The notes under the pieces are model-generated. The model searched no databases. It was given only the letters and a program-made list of their open reading frames with translations, and had not been told where the DNA came from. A stretch of DNA of 64,000 bases from Alnus glutinosa (lineage: Eukaryota > Streptophyta > Magnoliopsida > Fagales > Betulaceae), in the NCBI RefSeq assembly GCF_958979055.1, contig NC_084893.1, forward strand, positions 26,119,487 through 26,183,486, written 5' to 3'. Below, piece by piece: positions 37,031 through 48,868 of the stretch (the first letter of the stretch is position 1; each line of letters opens with the position of its first letter). Position numbers and translations under genes: made by a program.

Positions 37031-38053
37031 ATGGCTTCCAATCTTCCGAAAATCCATCTCCAAACCCTTAAAACTGCAAAGCCATCAATTTCATTTCCAC
37101 TCTCCAAAACCCACTTCTCACATCTCCCATTCTATTCAAACCAACGCCGCCTCCACCAACACCACTCCCATTCCCATGTCTCATTCTATCCTCCAATTCT
37201 GCCCTACAAACCCATATCCATCCAGTCCTCCATATCCTCTTCCACCCCACCCACCTCCAAAGAAGAAGCCGTACTCCAGGCCAAAACCTGCCTTTCATCC
37301 ACCTTAGAAAAGCCCCTCAACAACCCAAAGCTCGTCGGAAAACTCAAGAAACTAAAGCAGCCCAGGTTCCGAGTTGAAATTCCGGTCATCGACGACTCAC
37401 CTGCATCGCTGTCCCAGCTCGCGTCCGATGTCTTCCAAGACTTACCCATTAAGAGAAAAGGCTCTCCTGTCAAGGTGCTATTCCTATGGCCTAACCTTAC
37501 CTCAAGAGAAGCTGCTATGGAAGCCTGGTCGTCTACCCATATTGAGCATATGGACATTTCTTCGGTGGTTACCAATGGTGACACCAGAATTTTGAACTCC
37601 GCTGAGGTGGCAATCTTTTTGGCGCCAGAGACTTCACAGTTGACAGTCATAAAAGCCGTTACTGACAGTTTGTATCCAAAGCCTGTGGTGATTTTCAACC
37701 CCAAATGGACGTTTGAGGAGGAGAGCGATTTTGGTGAACTGGGTGGCTTCGTGGGATCGTTTGAAGTGATTTATTCGTTCATGGGGTTGGAGGTTAGAGG
37801 GGTTTTGAGCAGGAGGAAGGGAGTGATTTTCAAGTGTGTAAGAGATGGGGTTGTGAGCGGTGAGAGATGGGCTGTTCTTGTTGAAGAAGAAGGAGGAGGA
37901 TTGAAAGTGATCTCCAGGTTCAAGACGCGGCCATCGATCGCCGAAGTTGAGAATGTGCTGTATAATTTGATGGCAGTCAATTCACCTATTACGAAGTCTG
38001 CCAAGTTCTTGAGGGATTTCGTGTCAAATATGACCGGAAAAAAAGTAAGTTAA
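37031..38053 (+). CDS. Chloroplast DUF1995-domain protein
   Basis: Intronless frame of 340 aa. Residues 1 to about 75 are a chloroplast transit peptide: rich in Ser, His and Pro, with few acidic residues. The domain begins near KEEAVLQAKTCLSSTLEKP. It contains RFRVEIPVIDDSPASLSQLA, KVLFLWPNLTSREAA, EVAIFLAPETSQL, VVIFNPKWTF and FVGSFEVIYSFMGLEVRG, the pattern of the DUF1995 family. Some plant members (LPA3) assist photosystem II assembly, but I cannot say this one does. An in-frame ATG at 36989 would add 14 residues; 37031 has the better context (AAAATGGCT). The last codons contain GTAAGT at 38045, so a short 3' intron is possible, but none is needed. Confidence 0.82.
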   Translation: MASNLPKIHLQTLKTAKPSISFPLSKTHFSHLPFYSNQRRLHQHHSHSHVSFYPPILPYKPISIQSSISSSTPPTSKEEAVLQAKTCLSSTLEKPLNNPKLVGKLKKLKQPRFRVEIPVIDDSPASLSQLASDVFQDLPIKRKGSPVKVLFLWPNLTSREAAMEAWSSTHIEHMDISSVVTNGDTRILNSAEVAIFLAPETSQLTVIKAVTDSLYPKPVVIFNPKWTFEEESDFGELGGFVGSFEVIYSFMGLEVRGVLSRRKGVIFKCVRDGVVSGERWAVLVEEEGGGLKVISRFKTRPSIAEVENVLYNLMAVNSPITKSAKFLRDFVSNMTGKKVS

Positions 38054-38558
38054 ACTACTGAGATTTGATTATGATTTATGAATGGAGACCCTTGAGAAGC
38101 TGTTTGCTGAATTGCCTGAATGGATGCAGTTGTACTCCGGATGTGTTTTTAAGTATGTGCTATATCGAATCCTCTCCTTGTTATCTGACAAAACTTGGAT
38201 TGGCTTTTTGAGAATAGAGTTGTGGGATCATATTTTTTAGTAATCAGTGTCTTTTGCCTCTGAAGAGTGTCTTTGATTGAGTTATTTAGCGACCCATTTT
38301 CCTTCCTTTTATGTTCTGATTGCTCTTGAGGACGTCTTTCTCTCAGTGGAAGTTAAAAAAAAAGAAGAAGAAGAAGAAAAAGAGGAGGTCTTGCATCTCG
38401 GATACAATGTATAAACACAAATTTCCAGTACTCAAATGAAAAAATTAAGATAGAATGAATTAATAAGGGAGCTTCAACCAACAAATGAGAGTCAAGAAAA
38501 AGAGCAGGCTGATGCTGTTACGTCTCTCATTCAGTTTTCAAGGCCTTGAATTTGCGAA

Positions 38559-38563
<5 letters not shown>

Positions 38564-38589
<26 letters not shown>
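38564..38589. repeat. (TC)n microsatellite
   Basis: About 13 TC units lie 70 bp downstream of the GAUT12 stop, on its 3' side. An (GAA)n-like run is at 38360-38395. Confidence 0.9.
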
Positions 38590-38594
<5 letters not shown>

Positions 38595-38656
38595 CATTTT
38601 TCATATACAAATGGTTATCTTTTATCAATATGATCAACACCTTCTCAAAACCCAGC

Positions 38657-41600
38657 TTAAGATGCCCTAATATGACAGCTCTTGATGAATTTATCGGAAA
38701 AGTTCACATACTTAGCCCACAATGGCCTAAGTTTTGGGAATGCTATCTCCAGCCAAGGCTTGGCTCTGCCATTAAAATGGATGACACCAGCATTCTCAGC
38801 ATCAGCAAAGCTCGTATTGTCCTGGTAACCCAGCCCCAGCATGTGCCAGAAGGGATCAATAACATGGACATGACCATGGAAAGCTATTAGTCCTGGAGGT
38901 AATGTCCCTAGCTGCCACAAACTCAGGTCCGATTTCAAGTTCTGCATAGAGGAAAACAAAATAAAACAGGGATCGCTTAAAATGTAATTGTTTGACAGGC
39001 TCGTTTGTTAATGCTTTTTGGAAGGTGCTTTCTGTTTTTTTGGTTGCGATGTAACATAAGTTGAAAATATATAGTTTTATATGTTTAGTCGTTTGTTAAT
39101 GCTTTTGCTTTTTTGCTAAAAAGCAAAAGGCAATCTTAAAAAGCATTATCAAACGAGCTTCAAATTCACAAATAGAAAATGGGTGGAAATCTAATTGATA
39201 TCATTCTTCTTGGGCAGGATATGATGGAGATGTACCTGTGCAAGCCAGTAGTGGTATGCAAGGCTTATGTTGGTCTTCCTCCATTCCTCTAGATCAAAAA
39301 TGTTCATGCCATAAGCCCATGCACATTCATTGGGATCGAAATTCTTTGATATCAAAGGATGGGAGAAGTTCAAATAGCTCTTAAGCCGCTTTGACATAAC
39401 AAATTTATCTTCTCCCGTGCACGTTTCCACTGCTCCATTGACATTGCCATTCATATCAATGTCCCATAGAGGCGAAAGATCTGTTTGAACCACAATGTCG
39501 TCATCCAGGAAGACCACCTTGTTTAGGCTGGGGAACAACTGCAAAAAGAGGAAAATAACTCAGCTTAATCCAAAAAATTAATTTTCTTTTCGAGCAGTTT
39601 CTTTCTTTTCTTTTTCTTCTACCTCTGGTAGATGAATTCTGATGTGATTCATCATAGAATTATATTTAGGACTCAATGCTTGTAACTTCGCTGCAATGAC
39701 TTGAGGCTTCTCAGTATTATTTGCCACTATGGCCGACGACCCGCCTCTAAAATGCTCCCGGACACGTTGATCTTTCTCCATTGCCTCCAAAACCGGCACC
39801 TTCCCCTTTGCAAACCAATCGAAATGGTGCAAGGCCTTGACTTCAATTATAGCAGGCGATAAAGGGTGCAGTGAGAACCATGCCTGCATTGGAGAGTAAG
39901 TCTTCCTATCCGTGATTATATGAAGGACAACCTTCTGGGGGCGCAACGAGTTGCGGACAAGCGACGATGCAACGACGGAGGCAGCAAGCACGTTGTCGGA
40001 GGCCAGGACAAAGTGGAAGTAGGAGCTGTCGACGAGGGCAGGGACAAGTTCAGCAGAAGGTAGCTGGAGACGGGCAGCTGCATTGGTGGAGTGCTCATTG
40101 GCTAGCTTTAGCGCAAGGCAGTGGAGCTGCTTCGGTATGCTGCTCGATGCTACATGGCGGTATAAATATTCTTGGATTTTGGCTGTTCGTGTTCTTTGTT
40201 CAAGAAGAGTAACCTGATCATTTTGAAATTTTAGTCGCTACCTTTGACTTTGATCTCTTACTACAATTACTTATAAATTGATGAAACACTAGGCACAATA
40301 TATATATATATATATATGCTTGAAAACTTAAGCGACTAAATTTTTTCAATTTTTTTTTGCTTACTTTTATCGTTCATATCATGTCACGTGACACTCATAT
40401 AAACTATCACGTTAGTTTCTAAAGAGTTATAATAAGATTAACTGGCGGTAAAAAAATGCTTATTTTTAAATTAAAGAGATTTAAAAAAAGAAAAAAAAGA
40501 AGAAGGTGGTACCATCTCTCTAAGCTTGATAGCAAAGGTCTTTGCGTCTGATTTGCTTTTCTTAATCTCAGCCATAAAATCTTCTAAAGTCTGAGGAACA
40601 TCAGATCTTCCTTGTAATTCATCTTTGCTAATGGGCTCTTCTAGTACCTGGTATATCACTTCTGGGACCTTCCACGCACCAAAATTATTTTCAATTAATA
40701 AACAAAATTAGCAATTTAGCATGATCATATTCTATTGAAAAAATCGAACAATTATAAACCAAAAGTAGGGGGTGGGGTTCAGAGATTACATTTGAGTCGA
40801 GCCTTCTTCCCAAAAGACTTGGTCCTAATCTTTTTCCCAGGCAACCTACCATAAAACATAGTATAATTACATGCATTAGTAACTAAAATTATTAAATATG
40901 AGATCATCTCCAACATAATTAGGCAAGTAGTTCATAATAGTAAAATTTTGAGCCATTTTTCGTCTCTAGCAGAATATGCAAAATAGATTTTTTTTTTTTT
41001 TTTTCCCTGGATAGCACTCTTCTACCTATTTACTATTCACTATTTACACTACAAAGAGTTTTTTTATTATTATTTTTCTCTTCCTTTCACTCTTGCTAAT
41101 TATTTTTTATTATTACAAAGAGTTTTTTTATTATTATCAAAAAACAGTAACTAAAATAGAGAGTTATGTTGTATTTTTTCAATAGCTACTTTGGCTATAA
41201 TTGTTGGAGATGCTCTAACATTGTTATATAGTAATAGCATCCATAGGAAGGAAAAAAGGTTCCCTATCAATTTTAATTTCTTGGGTAAGAACGTATGTAC
41301 GTTTATTGATCATATTTTATTGCAAAGGATATATATATATAGATAACAATTTTGAACTCAATTTCAAATGTTTTTGATACTCATCCCATTTTATATCTTT
41401 AATTTACGGATGACTATAAATTATTTAAATCCTTAATGTCAGTTTTTACAATGTTTTCTACGCATGCAGAATATTATAGACATACTTCTGCATCAAACCT
41501 CGAAAGTTGGCCATCCTGTAGATAATGTTTTCAATAATATATCAATTAGATAAACCAACATTAATATTAGAGATCCTAGCTAATAAATATGCATAATAAT

Positions 41601-41920
41601 AATATGTTCTTAAAAATTATTTATTGGAAATCGAATTTTTTACACACAGTCTTGATCAGAAAAAGAAAGGCTTAGAATAATGCACGTACGAACGAACGTA
41701 CGTACGTACCTATGGTAGAGCACTTCCTTTCTCCATCAATGGTGTCCACAGCTGTCAACACGAAGACGAATCGGAGAAGAAATGTGAAGAACAGAAGCGA
41801 ATAGAAAAGCATCCGATACGAAACCCGTCTCGACCCAACCTTGACTTTGATGAACTCCTTAAAACCCTTCCCCGGAAACACTGTTATGTGCCTCAAACTG
41901 GGCGATATGTAAAGCTGCAT
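38657..41920 (-). CDS. GAUT12: GAUT12 (IRX8), galacturonosyltransferase-family GT8
   Basis: Golgi type II membrane glycosyltransferase needed for glucuronoxylan, and so for secondary walls of xylem. Exons: 41920-41710, 40845-40790, 40668-40513, 40213-39623, 39538-39236, 38941-38657, GT-AG and in phase, giving 533 aa (the Arabidopsis protein is nearly the same length). A short cytosolic tail is followed by a membrane anchor at about 38-57 (FYSLLFFTFLLRFVFVLTAV). The stem contains CLGKRLGPSLLGRR and GRSDVPQTLEDFM. The GT8 catalytic domain has FHFVLASDNVLAASVV, the metal-binding FLDDDIVVQTDLSPLWD (Asp 350-352), CAWAYGMNIFDLEEWR, LGTLPPGLIAF and HMLGLGYQ. It ends FIKSCHIRAS. The leader holds a (TG)n run. 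Regulation by secondary-wall NAC/MYB factors is family knowledge; no site was scored. Confidence 0.96.
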
Positions 41921-41999
41921 TTTGTGAAAAAGCAAGAAAAATACACACACACACACACACACCAGAAGATATATCGAAGATCGAGTCAAAAGTTTTTTT

Positions 42000-44762
42000 A
42001 TTTCATTTGGCAAATCACCCAGAGAAGGAGGCCGGGAGTTGAATTGCGAGAAGCCCTTGTGATGGGTTATGGTGTAAAAGGGAGAATTTGATGAACGTTT
42101 AAGGTTGCTGTCTGTTACCTAACCTTGCTTAGCATTGGGGCGAGAGATGTCAAGGCTTTGGGTACTTGTTTATTATGTTGGAGGTGCAAGGGTTGTTAAA
42201 GAGAAAGAGACATGGGACTGAGAACTTGAGAAGAGGTTGCATGTGTCTTTGTTTTGTGGGTTTGAGTTTGGCTTGATCTTGAAGGAGGGAAGTTGAGGGA
42301 GGGAAAAAATAAAAATAAAAATAAATATATATGGGATGGGGTTGTTTGGTGTTTGCTTGGCTTTGCCACCACATGAAGCTTTTTCAACATATATACAGAG
42401 ACTTTGAACTTTGACACAACGGGGCTTCTACATGGAAAATGACTGAATCTCTCTCTTTGGCGTGGGTTGGGGCTTTGGTTGTTGGAGTGAAAATACAGGA
42501 ACCTCTCTACTTCCATTTTTCTCTAAATAAATGAAGGCAATTTAATTCAAGGAGGTTTTGGCTACTTCTAAGGGTAGATTTGTCACTAATAATTAATAAA
42601 GGGCAATTTTTTTTTTTTTAGAGTTTTATGTACGATTTTATCTTCTATATATGGGCCTATATATGCCACATGTATATATGATTTATTATATTTATTAATA
42701 AATTGCATATATAGTGTGGTGTATGGAATTATCTAATTGAATAGCTTTAATTTGCGAATTGATTTGATATCAATTTAATTCGTTATTTATTCTTTGATGG
42801 GAGAAAGAATTATGACGAATTCTAATTTAAAGGTCCCTGAACTAGCTTATAAATATAAAGAATGTGTATTCAATCGATCAGTAAAGCATTCACTAGGCAT
42901 AACTCAGAAGATACTTCTTATTGTATTGTTATTTCCAAGTTCTTGTTTCAGAAGCTTTGATACGCTTGAGCAAAGATGGTTAGAAGTAACTCTAAAATAT
43001 TTTATTTTCCATTGCGTGTTTATTTAACATAATAATATTGTTTTTATGCTCACATTTTAGTGTTAATTTTCGATCGCCTCATGAAGTTCACAGCATGAGA
43101 GTGTATTAGTTGGGACTAGAAGCGGGTTTGTTTGGTAAAGAGTTTTGTTGTGATTTTTTTTGTTTGAATAGAAATAAGAAGTTATTGATGTAATATAATT
43201 AAAGGTGAAATGAGATTTGAATTTTTTGCGAGAGAAAAGTAAAAAAAGTTGTTTGGTAAAAGTTTTGAAATAATGTTAAATTTTTTTTATTTTTTTTTTA
43301 GAGAAATGAAATCAAAGGTAAAAACATTTGTCAAACCGTACTATGTCCCATCAAGTCAATCAATATATATATATTTTTTCAATTCGGTCTTTACTTCTTA
43401 TCATGCAAGAATCACGTATTATCACATGCTTTATAATAGAATTTCTTACTGTTCTGTTAATGCTATTAAAAAATTACATGCTTAATTATTCTGACAGGCT
43501 CAAAAAATTCATGATGATTTTATAGATTGAATTACAAAAAAGTCCCTCCAACCCAAGTTAAAAGAAATTTGGTGGGTTTTTTTGGCTAGTAGTAAACTTT
43601 CACCCTTTTGATAAAGGCAGATGAAGCTGTGGTGTCTTTATAGTCTAATACTGACTGGTCCACGTAGGCATATTGGAAATTGGGAATTCACTATTAAGGA
43701 AAAAGGTTAGGATTAGAACAAACAAGGTAGAGTAGAGTATGTTGAAGCCACGTGTGATGGATGGAAATCAAAACTGAGACAGGCACAGCATATCTGCACT
43801 TGACTAGCTAGGGCTGATTTGGGTGACTGTTTGATGCTAAAATCGGGTGGGTTTCGGATAGCTGCTTCCAACCTAAAAAAAGAAAATTAAAATTTCTGCC
43901 CTAGCTTGTCACAATCGATCTGGCTTGGTTTTGATCAGTTTAAATTTCCCCATGATTTCATTGTGACCATTACAATCCCACCTGAACCAAAAGTAATGGG
44001 TCACCTCAAAAGACCCGACCGAACTGGATTCGGATTAGACCCAATTAAGCTTTTGCTTTTAGTGTTAGCAAAGTTGTGTTTAGTGGTTATAATCTTTGAT
44101 TAGTTGAATTGGTGGTGTTAGGAGGATGTATGGGAAAGGCAAGAAGACAAAAGAGGCAGTGAATGTGACAATTGTCACGCGAGTCACTTCCACTTAACCT
44201 GAGTTAACTACATTATTGGAATATTTAATTTTTTATGTCGCTGGGACCTAATTCCAAACTCGGAAATGATGACATCATCAATTATATATATAGACATCAT
44301 CAATTTTATATATATATATATATCCTACGAATCCAGGTCCACGTAATGCTCTAACTGTGCATTCTTGTATTCGTTGGGGTTTAGGCTGATAGTTTTAGAT
44401 ACGATTAGTGCATTCGATATAAAATTAGTGAGTTAAGAGTCTGATCTATTTAATTAAATTGGTCAAATTAAAATTAATTTATATAATCTTATACTCATAT
44501 ATTATCATGATCTAAAATCTAACACACGAACACAAATGGTTACTTTTACTTGTAATTGCTCGTTATGCATGGTGCCTTTTTGTTGTGCTCAGAAACGACA
44601 TTATAATTGAACCTAGACCTCTACTTTTAGTAGGAAGAGAATACCACTATTTGCTTTTGACCGTGAAAATTTGTACTTCGTCTCCGACGTCTCTTTTAAT
44701 GGCTTAGATGATTGGTTTTTTTTTTTTTTTTTAAAGAGATCGATGATGGTTATTTCTTTATT
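42000..44762. other. GAUT12 upstream region, no gene seen
   Basis: The first few hundred bases are the GAUT12 promoter and leader side. The rest is AT-rich with (TA)n runs near 44285-44325. Several short frames occur but none has a family motif or coding composition. Confidence 0.4.
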
Positions 44763-45396
44763 GTAAATGTATAATAAATTCTTGAGTTGGAACGCAATTT
44801 GAAATTGGTCATTTACTTTCTAAAAATTAATATTTACTCTTTCAGTTTTTAGCGGATTTGAAATCAATCATTTCGTGATTTTTTCGTCCACTTTCACAAC
44901 TTCTATTAGTGTCATGTCAGCTTTTTTACCACATTATCTTGAAATATTATTTTTTTATTATATTATAAATTTAAAAACTTTTTTTTAAAAAAAAAAAAAA
45001 TGAAAATGAGGGTTTGGGGTGACTGCCACTGAGAGGGGGGTGGCTCGCAGAGGTGGCCGACGCCACCTACGGGGTGGCTTTCGGGCCACCCCTAGATCCA
45101 TTTCACCCCGCAGCCATCCCCAAATTCCCATTTTCATTTTTATAAAAAATAAAAAAAATAAAAAAATAAATTTGAAGTTTTTAAATTTATAATATAATAA
45201 TAAAAAAATAATATTTTAAGGTGATGCGGCGAAATGACTAATGTGGCACTAACAGAAGTTGCGAAAAATTGACAGAAAAATCACGGAATGACTGATTTCA
45301 AATCCGTGAAAAACTAAAGGAGTAAATATTGATTTTTAGAAAGTGAGGAACCTATTTCAAATCGTGCTCCAACTCAGAAATTTATTATACATTTAC
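44763..45396. repeat. 634 bp near-complete palindrome (foldback MITE, F3)
   Basis: The ends 'gtaaatgtataataaatt' and 'aatttattatacatttac' are perfect inverted copies. Pairing continues inwards ('ttgagttgg' with 'ccaactcag', 'gaaatcaatcatttcgtgat' with its partner near 45280). The AT-rich arms of about 270 bp enclose a GC-rich core (45005-45130) that is itself inverted: 'ggtggc' and 'gccacc' blocks alternate. No coding content is present. The strand would fold into one long hairpin if transcribed. Confidence 0.85.
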
Positions 45397-45449
45397 CCAT
45401 TTTTTTATACATATAAACCTCTATAAAGTATGCATTTTATTTTTATTAT

Positions 45450-45650
45450 TTTAAAAAAATACACATACTCCTTCAAACTAACACTCAATTTGTAATATTT
45501 CCAAACTAAAGATTATATCAATGTCTCTCTAAACTATTAAAAATTGAAAATGTATTCTTTCATTACTTTTTTTTTTAAGTTTTTATTAACAATATTTTTG
45601 TCATTTGGACTGCAAATTTGTATTCGAATCCAAGGGAGACTTAGCTACTA
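45450..45650. repeat. Decayed F2 foldback fragment
   Basis: The text 'aatacacatactccttcaaa' and 'atatcaatgtctctctaaac' matches the left arm of the F2 element at 35338. The right arm is not clear. Confidence 0.4.
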
Positions 45651-45719
45651 CGTTTGAATTTTGATATGATTTAGAATTTTTTTTTTTATTGTTTTGATGA
45701 ATTTAGAGTTATGGCCAGG

Positions 45720-45750
<31 letters not shown>

Positions 45751-45779
45751 GTGTTTTTGTGGAAAAAGATGTTGTCGAC

Positions 45780-46080
45780 TGGGAAGAAAATTAATGAGGA
45801 TTCAGGTAATGCAAATTTGTTGAATGAGATTGAAGCTATAAGCAAAGCCCAATATGTAACACCCCGAAAATTGGGCCTAGCTAATATAATCCCATGTAGC
45901 AAAGGGCTTGATCAATCAACAAAGTTGTTAACTAGGTATGATTTTGCTTACACATTTAATTCGGTTGTTAAAGCCAACTACCATTCCCATTGCTTTTTTT
46001 GTTCACATTGCAAGACATTGGCTTATTCGTCAACTTGATGTAAAAAAAAAGTTTGCATTCAACAACCCTGTTTTGATGAT
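45780..46080 (+). mobile_element. Ty1-Copia reverse transcriptase fragment, fossil
   Basis: Plus-strand sequence near 45940-46060 encodes pieces that match the Copia reverse transcriptase block around VVKPTTI and RQLDVK. Only a small internal piece of an element is present, and it is broken and old. No LTR was recognised on either side. Confidence 0.5.
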
Positions 46081-46221
46081 GCCAATCATCCTACCCCTTT
46101 TTGTCGACGCTATCTATTTGGAGTGTACATGTGGGCGGATAGTAAATGCGAATAGCAATTTTAAGGCATGTAGATTCGGATAATAACCATATCCGCATAC
46201 CTTTAATATCTAATTTTTTTT

Positions 46222-46227
<6 letters not shown>

Positions 46228-46267
<40 letters not shown>

Positions 46268-46335
46268 TTATATATATTTCCCTTCTGAATGTGTAATGTT
46301 TAGACAATTTATGTTTTTTATGTTATAAATTTGTA

Positions 46336-46412
<77 letters not shown>
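46228..46412. repeat. (TA)n microsatellites
   Basis: Two long TA tracts, about 46228-46265 and 46340-46412, are separated by unique sequence. The longer one exceeds 70 bp and can form a cruciform. Confidence 0.95.
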
Positions 46413-46417
<5 letters not shown>

Positions 46418-46811
46418 ATGTTGGATTGTATCCACATTTTATGTTGGATACAGATGATAAAAAAATAATACGAATGCGGATATCTAAATGTGGTATCCAC
46501 ATTTTGTGAGCATGAATATTACAAATAATGATATGGATATCCACGTATATGGACCTCCCTACGTATCTATGGCCTTTGTCAAGCCCCTTGTTCTTGGTTT
46601 GAACACTTCAGTTCATTTTTTATTAGTTGAGCATTCACAATTTTTTTGTTTTTTTAGTTATTCCCTTTTTCAAAGTACCTATATGTAACTCATCATTTTA
46701 GCCAATCCACTTCCTTTTCAAAGTACGTAAACTACCTATGTCAGATTCATCATTTAGCTAATCTAGTTTCAATGTTCCATTTAAATATTTTTTTCTCTAA
46801 TAATTATATTT

Positions 46812-47091
46812 TAGGAAGAATTTCACTTATAACCTTTAATCTTACATCACTTTTGAAAAAAGATACACAAACTTTAAAAAGAGTCAATTTAGAGTATCAA
46901 TCTTTCAATTTTTTTCAATTTCAACCCTCTGTTAGAATTTTCTGTTAAATCTTGTCGAAATTTCCAAAATACCATTATTTCTTTTAGGGAAAAAGAAAAA
47001 AAAAATGCTAGAATTTATGTGTTGGTCAAAATTTAAGTACCATTTTTAAAAAATGATGAAAAATCATGAATTATATAAATTAAGTTTTCCC
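46812..47091. repeat. Foldback MITE, family F1
   Basis: The left end 'ggaagaatttcacttataac' and the right end 'aattaagttttccc' are partly inverted partners. The interior shares 'aaactttaaaaagagtcaat' and 'ctgttaaatcttgtcgaaat' with the other F1 copies. It is the most decayed of the paired copies. Confidence 0.5.
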
Positions 47092-47179
47092 TGTATTTTA
47101 AGAAGTTTTCTTTTTCTAACACTCTTTTTCCATTCATTCTTAATGACTCATATTCTTAATCCTAGTATGTAAAAGGTGA

Positions 47180-47660
47180 CTGACAAGTTCAAAGAAAGTG
47201 GTGTCCAAGCCAACAGGGTGGCCATTAGAGGTGACCGAACAACCAAGTAGCGAACCACTCGCTTTGGTCATTAGGTTGTTCGGCTACACCCAAACTAGCA
47301 TTTATAGGGTGGTCAAATCACCCATGTAGCCAAATAAGGTGGTTCGGCCACTTTGAATAGCCAATTTGAGGTGCCCAAAGAGAGTGGTTTGGCTATCCCA
47401 AAGGTAAGTTTAAGGTGGCTGAATCATCACAATGACTAAAATGGCGATTCGGCCAACTTCAATGACACCCAAAAATGAAATAAATAGCTTTAAAAATAAT
47501 ATTTTTGAAAAATCATTTGTCATTTTTATTCTAATTGATATTTTCATGGGCGGCGGACAACCTCTAACCAAAACTCTAAAGGGCTATGGGGACGGTGCAA
47601 CAACTCCTCCCGGCTTGCCAATCGGTGGCCACAACCGGAAATGTAGTTGAGGCTGCGCTG
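47180..47660. repeat. GC-rich imperfect repeat with 'GGTGGTTCGGCC' text
   Basis: About six imperfect copies of a 'gtgg(c/t)(c/t)gaa...cca' motif, in both orientations, occur between 47200 and 47450 ('ggtggttcggccac', 'gtggtttggctat', 'ggtggctgaatca', 'ggcgattcggccaac'). This resembles the GC-rich core of the F3 palindrome at 45005-45130, so it may be the core of a decayed foldback element. Confidence 0.4.
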
Positions 47661-48539
47661 ACTGAGAGGAAAGTTATACTATTTTGTAAGTAAGGATATG
47701 TTAAGAAATTTGATAATTCTTATTCCCAAAAAATCATTTCCGTGTACCCTTAATTATCTTTGTTAAGTATGTTCTTAATTTCATGTTTCGATCTCTTGTA
47801 CAATCAAATAAAAGTTGAACTTAATTTTCACAGAGTCAAGTCGTGACTCGTGATGATCAGAACGTACAGTTTACCGACAACATGAATTGATTTTCAACGT
47901 TACCGATCTAAAGCACGCAATAAATCTTGCACAAATTGACAATTCATTTATGCACGTACATTGTTAGATAATTACGAAAGAAATCGATGGATTTAATTAT
48001 GATGGGTAACCCAAACATGGATTTAATCGATGGATTCAACCGTAGTGGCTGAATCTTCACAATGACTTTTGTGGCTTGGCTTACAAGTCACATTTTCTCT
48101 CTCTCCTATAAGTTGTCGCGATTCCAACCGTTTATTTTAAATGAATGGTTTAGATCAGAGCTATTTGCACGCATTAAAATACTTGAGATATTGCACCGGA
48201 TTTCAATCCCTACTGACAATGACTTCCTTTTTAATTGCAATTATAGCGCAAGTAGCATTGCCAGCCAAGGCGTGTTGTGAGAAAATTGGTCAAGTACGTT
48301 TTCTTTATATTTGTTCAACGAGTAACTTTAAGTGGCTTTTAACTTTAAGTTACATACTCTCTCACGTCTCTACATTCATTTTTTTTTTTTCACTTTTTTA
48401 AGTGGCTTTTAAGATCACCATTAAATCCAATAAAGATCTGTGACAAATTTAATGGTAGATTTAAAAGTCTCTTAGAAAGTGTGGAAATGAGTATAAAAAA
48501 GTTGAGTATTTATATATAATTATTCTTGTAGAATTGTGT
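47661..48539. other. Intergenic, F4 fragment
   Basis: No gene is seen. An F4-type palindrome is at about 48405-48480 ('accattaaatccaataaag' with 'aatttaatggtagattta'). Confidence 0.4.
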
Positions 48540-48868
48540 TTGGTCAAACAACTTCGTGGGCGGCTAAGCCAAGTGGAAAAGAAGAAATTAAGGTTGCGTG
48601 ACCCAGATATGTCCCCAGACCAAGTTAGACATTTAACAGCCTGGAAATTTCTAAGCATGTGAGAGTGGCGTTCGGTAATCTTCTCCATTAGAAAATGTGC
48701 TAATGCAATAATTTGACCGGGTCAGAATGATTCACATTAAATGACATAATGAAAAGTCCCCATAATGGATTTCTAAGATTTTTTCTTTAGATCATTTTGT
48801 TCTTCTACAGTTCTTTGGCTGTGAATGTTTTTAAAGTTTCAGGCATCTCAGATAGCAAATTGTCTGGC
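48540..48868 (+). promoter_or_regulatory. Upstream region of NLR1
   Basis: Contains 'gacccagatatgtccccaga' at about 48600, a block found again at 53870 and 62010 next to the other members of this cluster. 'agttctttggctgtgaat' at about 48810 recurs immediately before NLR2 (57079), so it marks the conserved 5' leader of these NB-LRR genes. Confidence 0.5.

Noticed and set aside
38040-38060. Additional 3' intron in the DUF1995 gene starting at GTAAGT
   Set aside because: The frame ends naturally two codons later, and no convincing coding exon with an acceptor follows before the GAUT12 3' end.
45694-46038. Plus-strand frame of 114 codons as a host gene
   Set aside because: Its start lies in a poly-T tract and its only recognisable part is a Copia fossil fragment.
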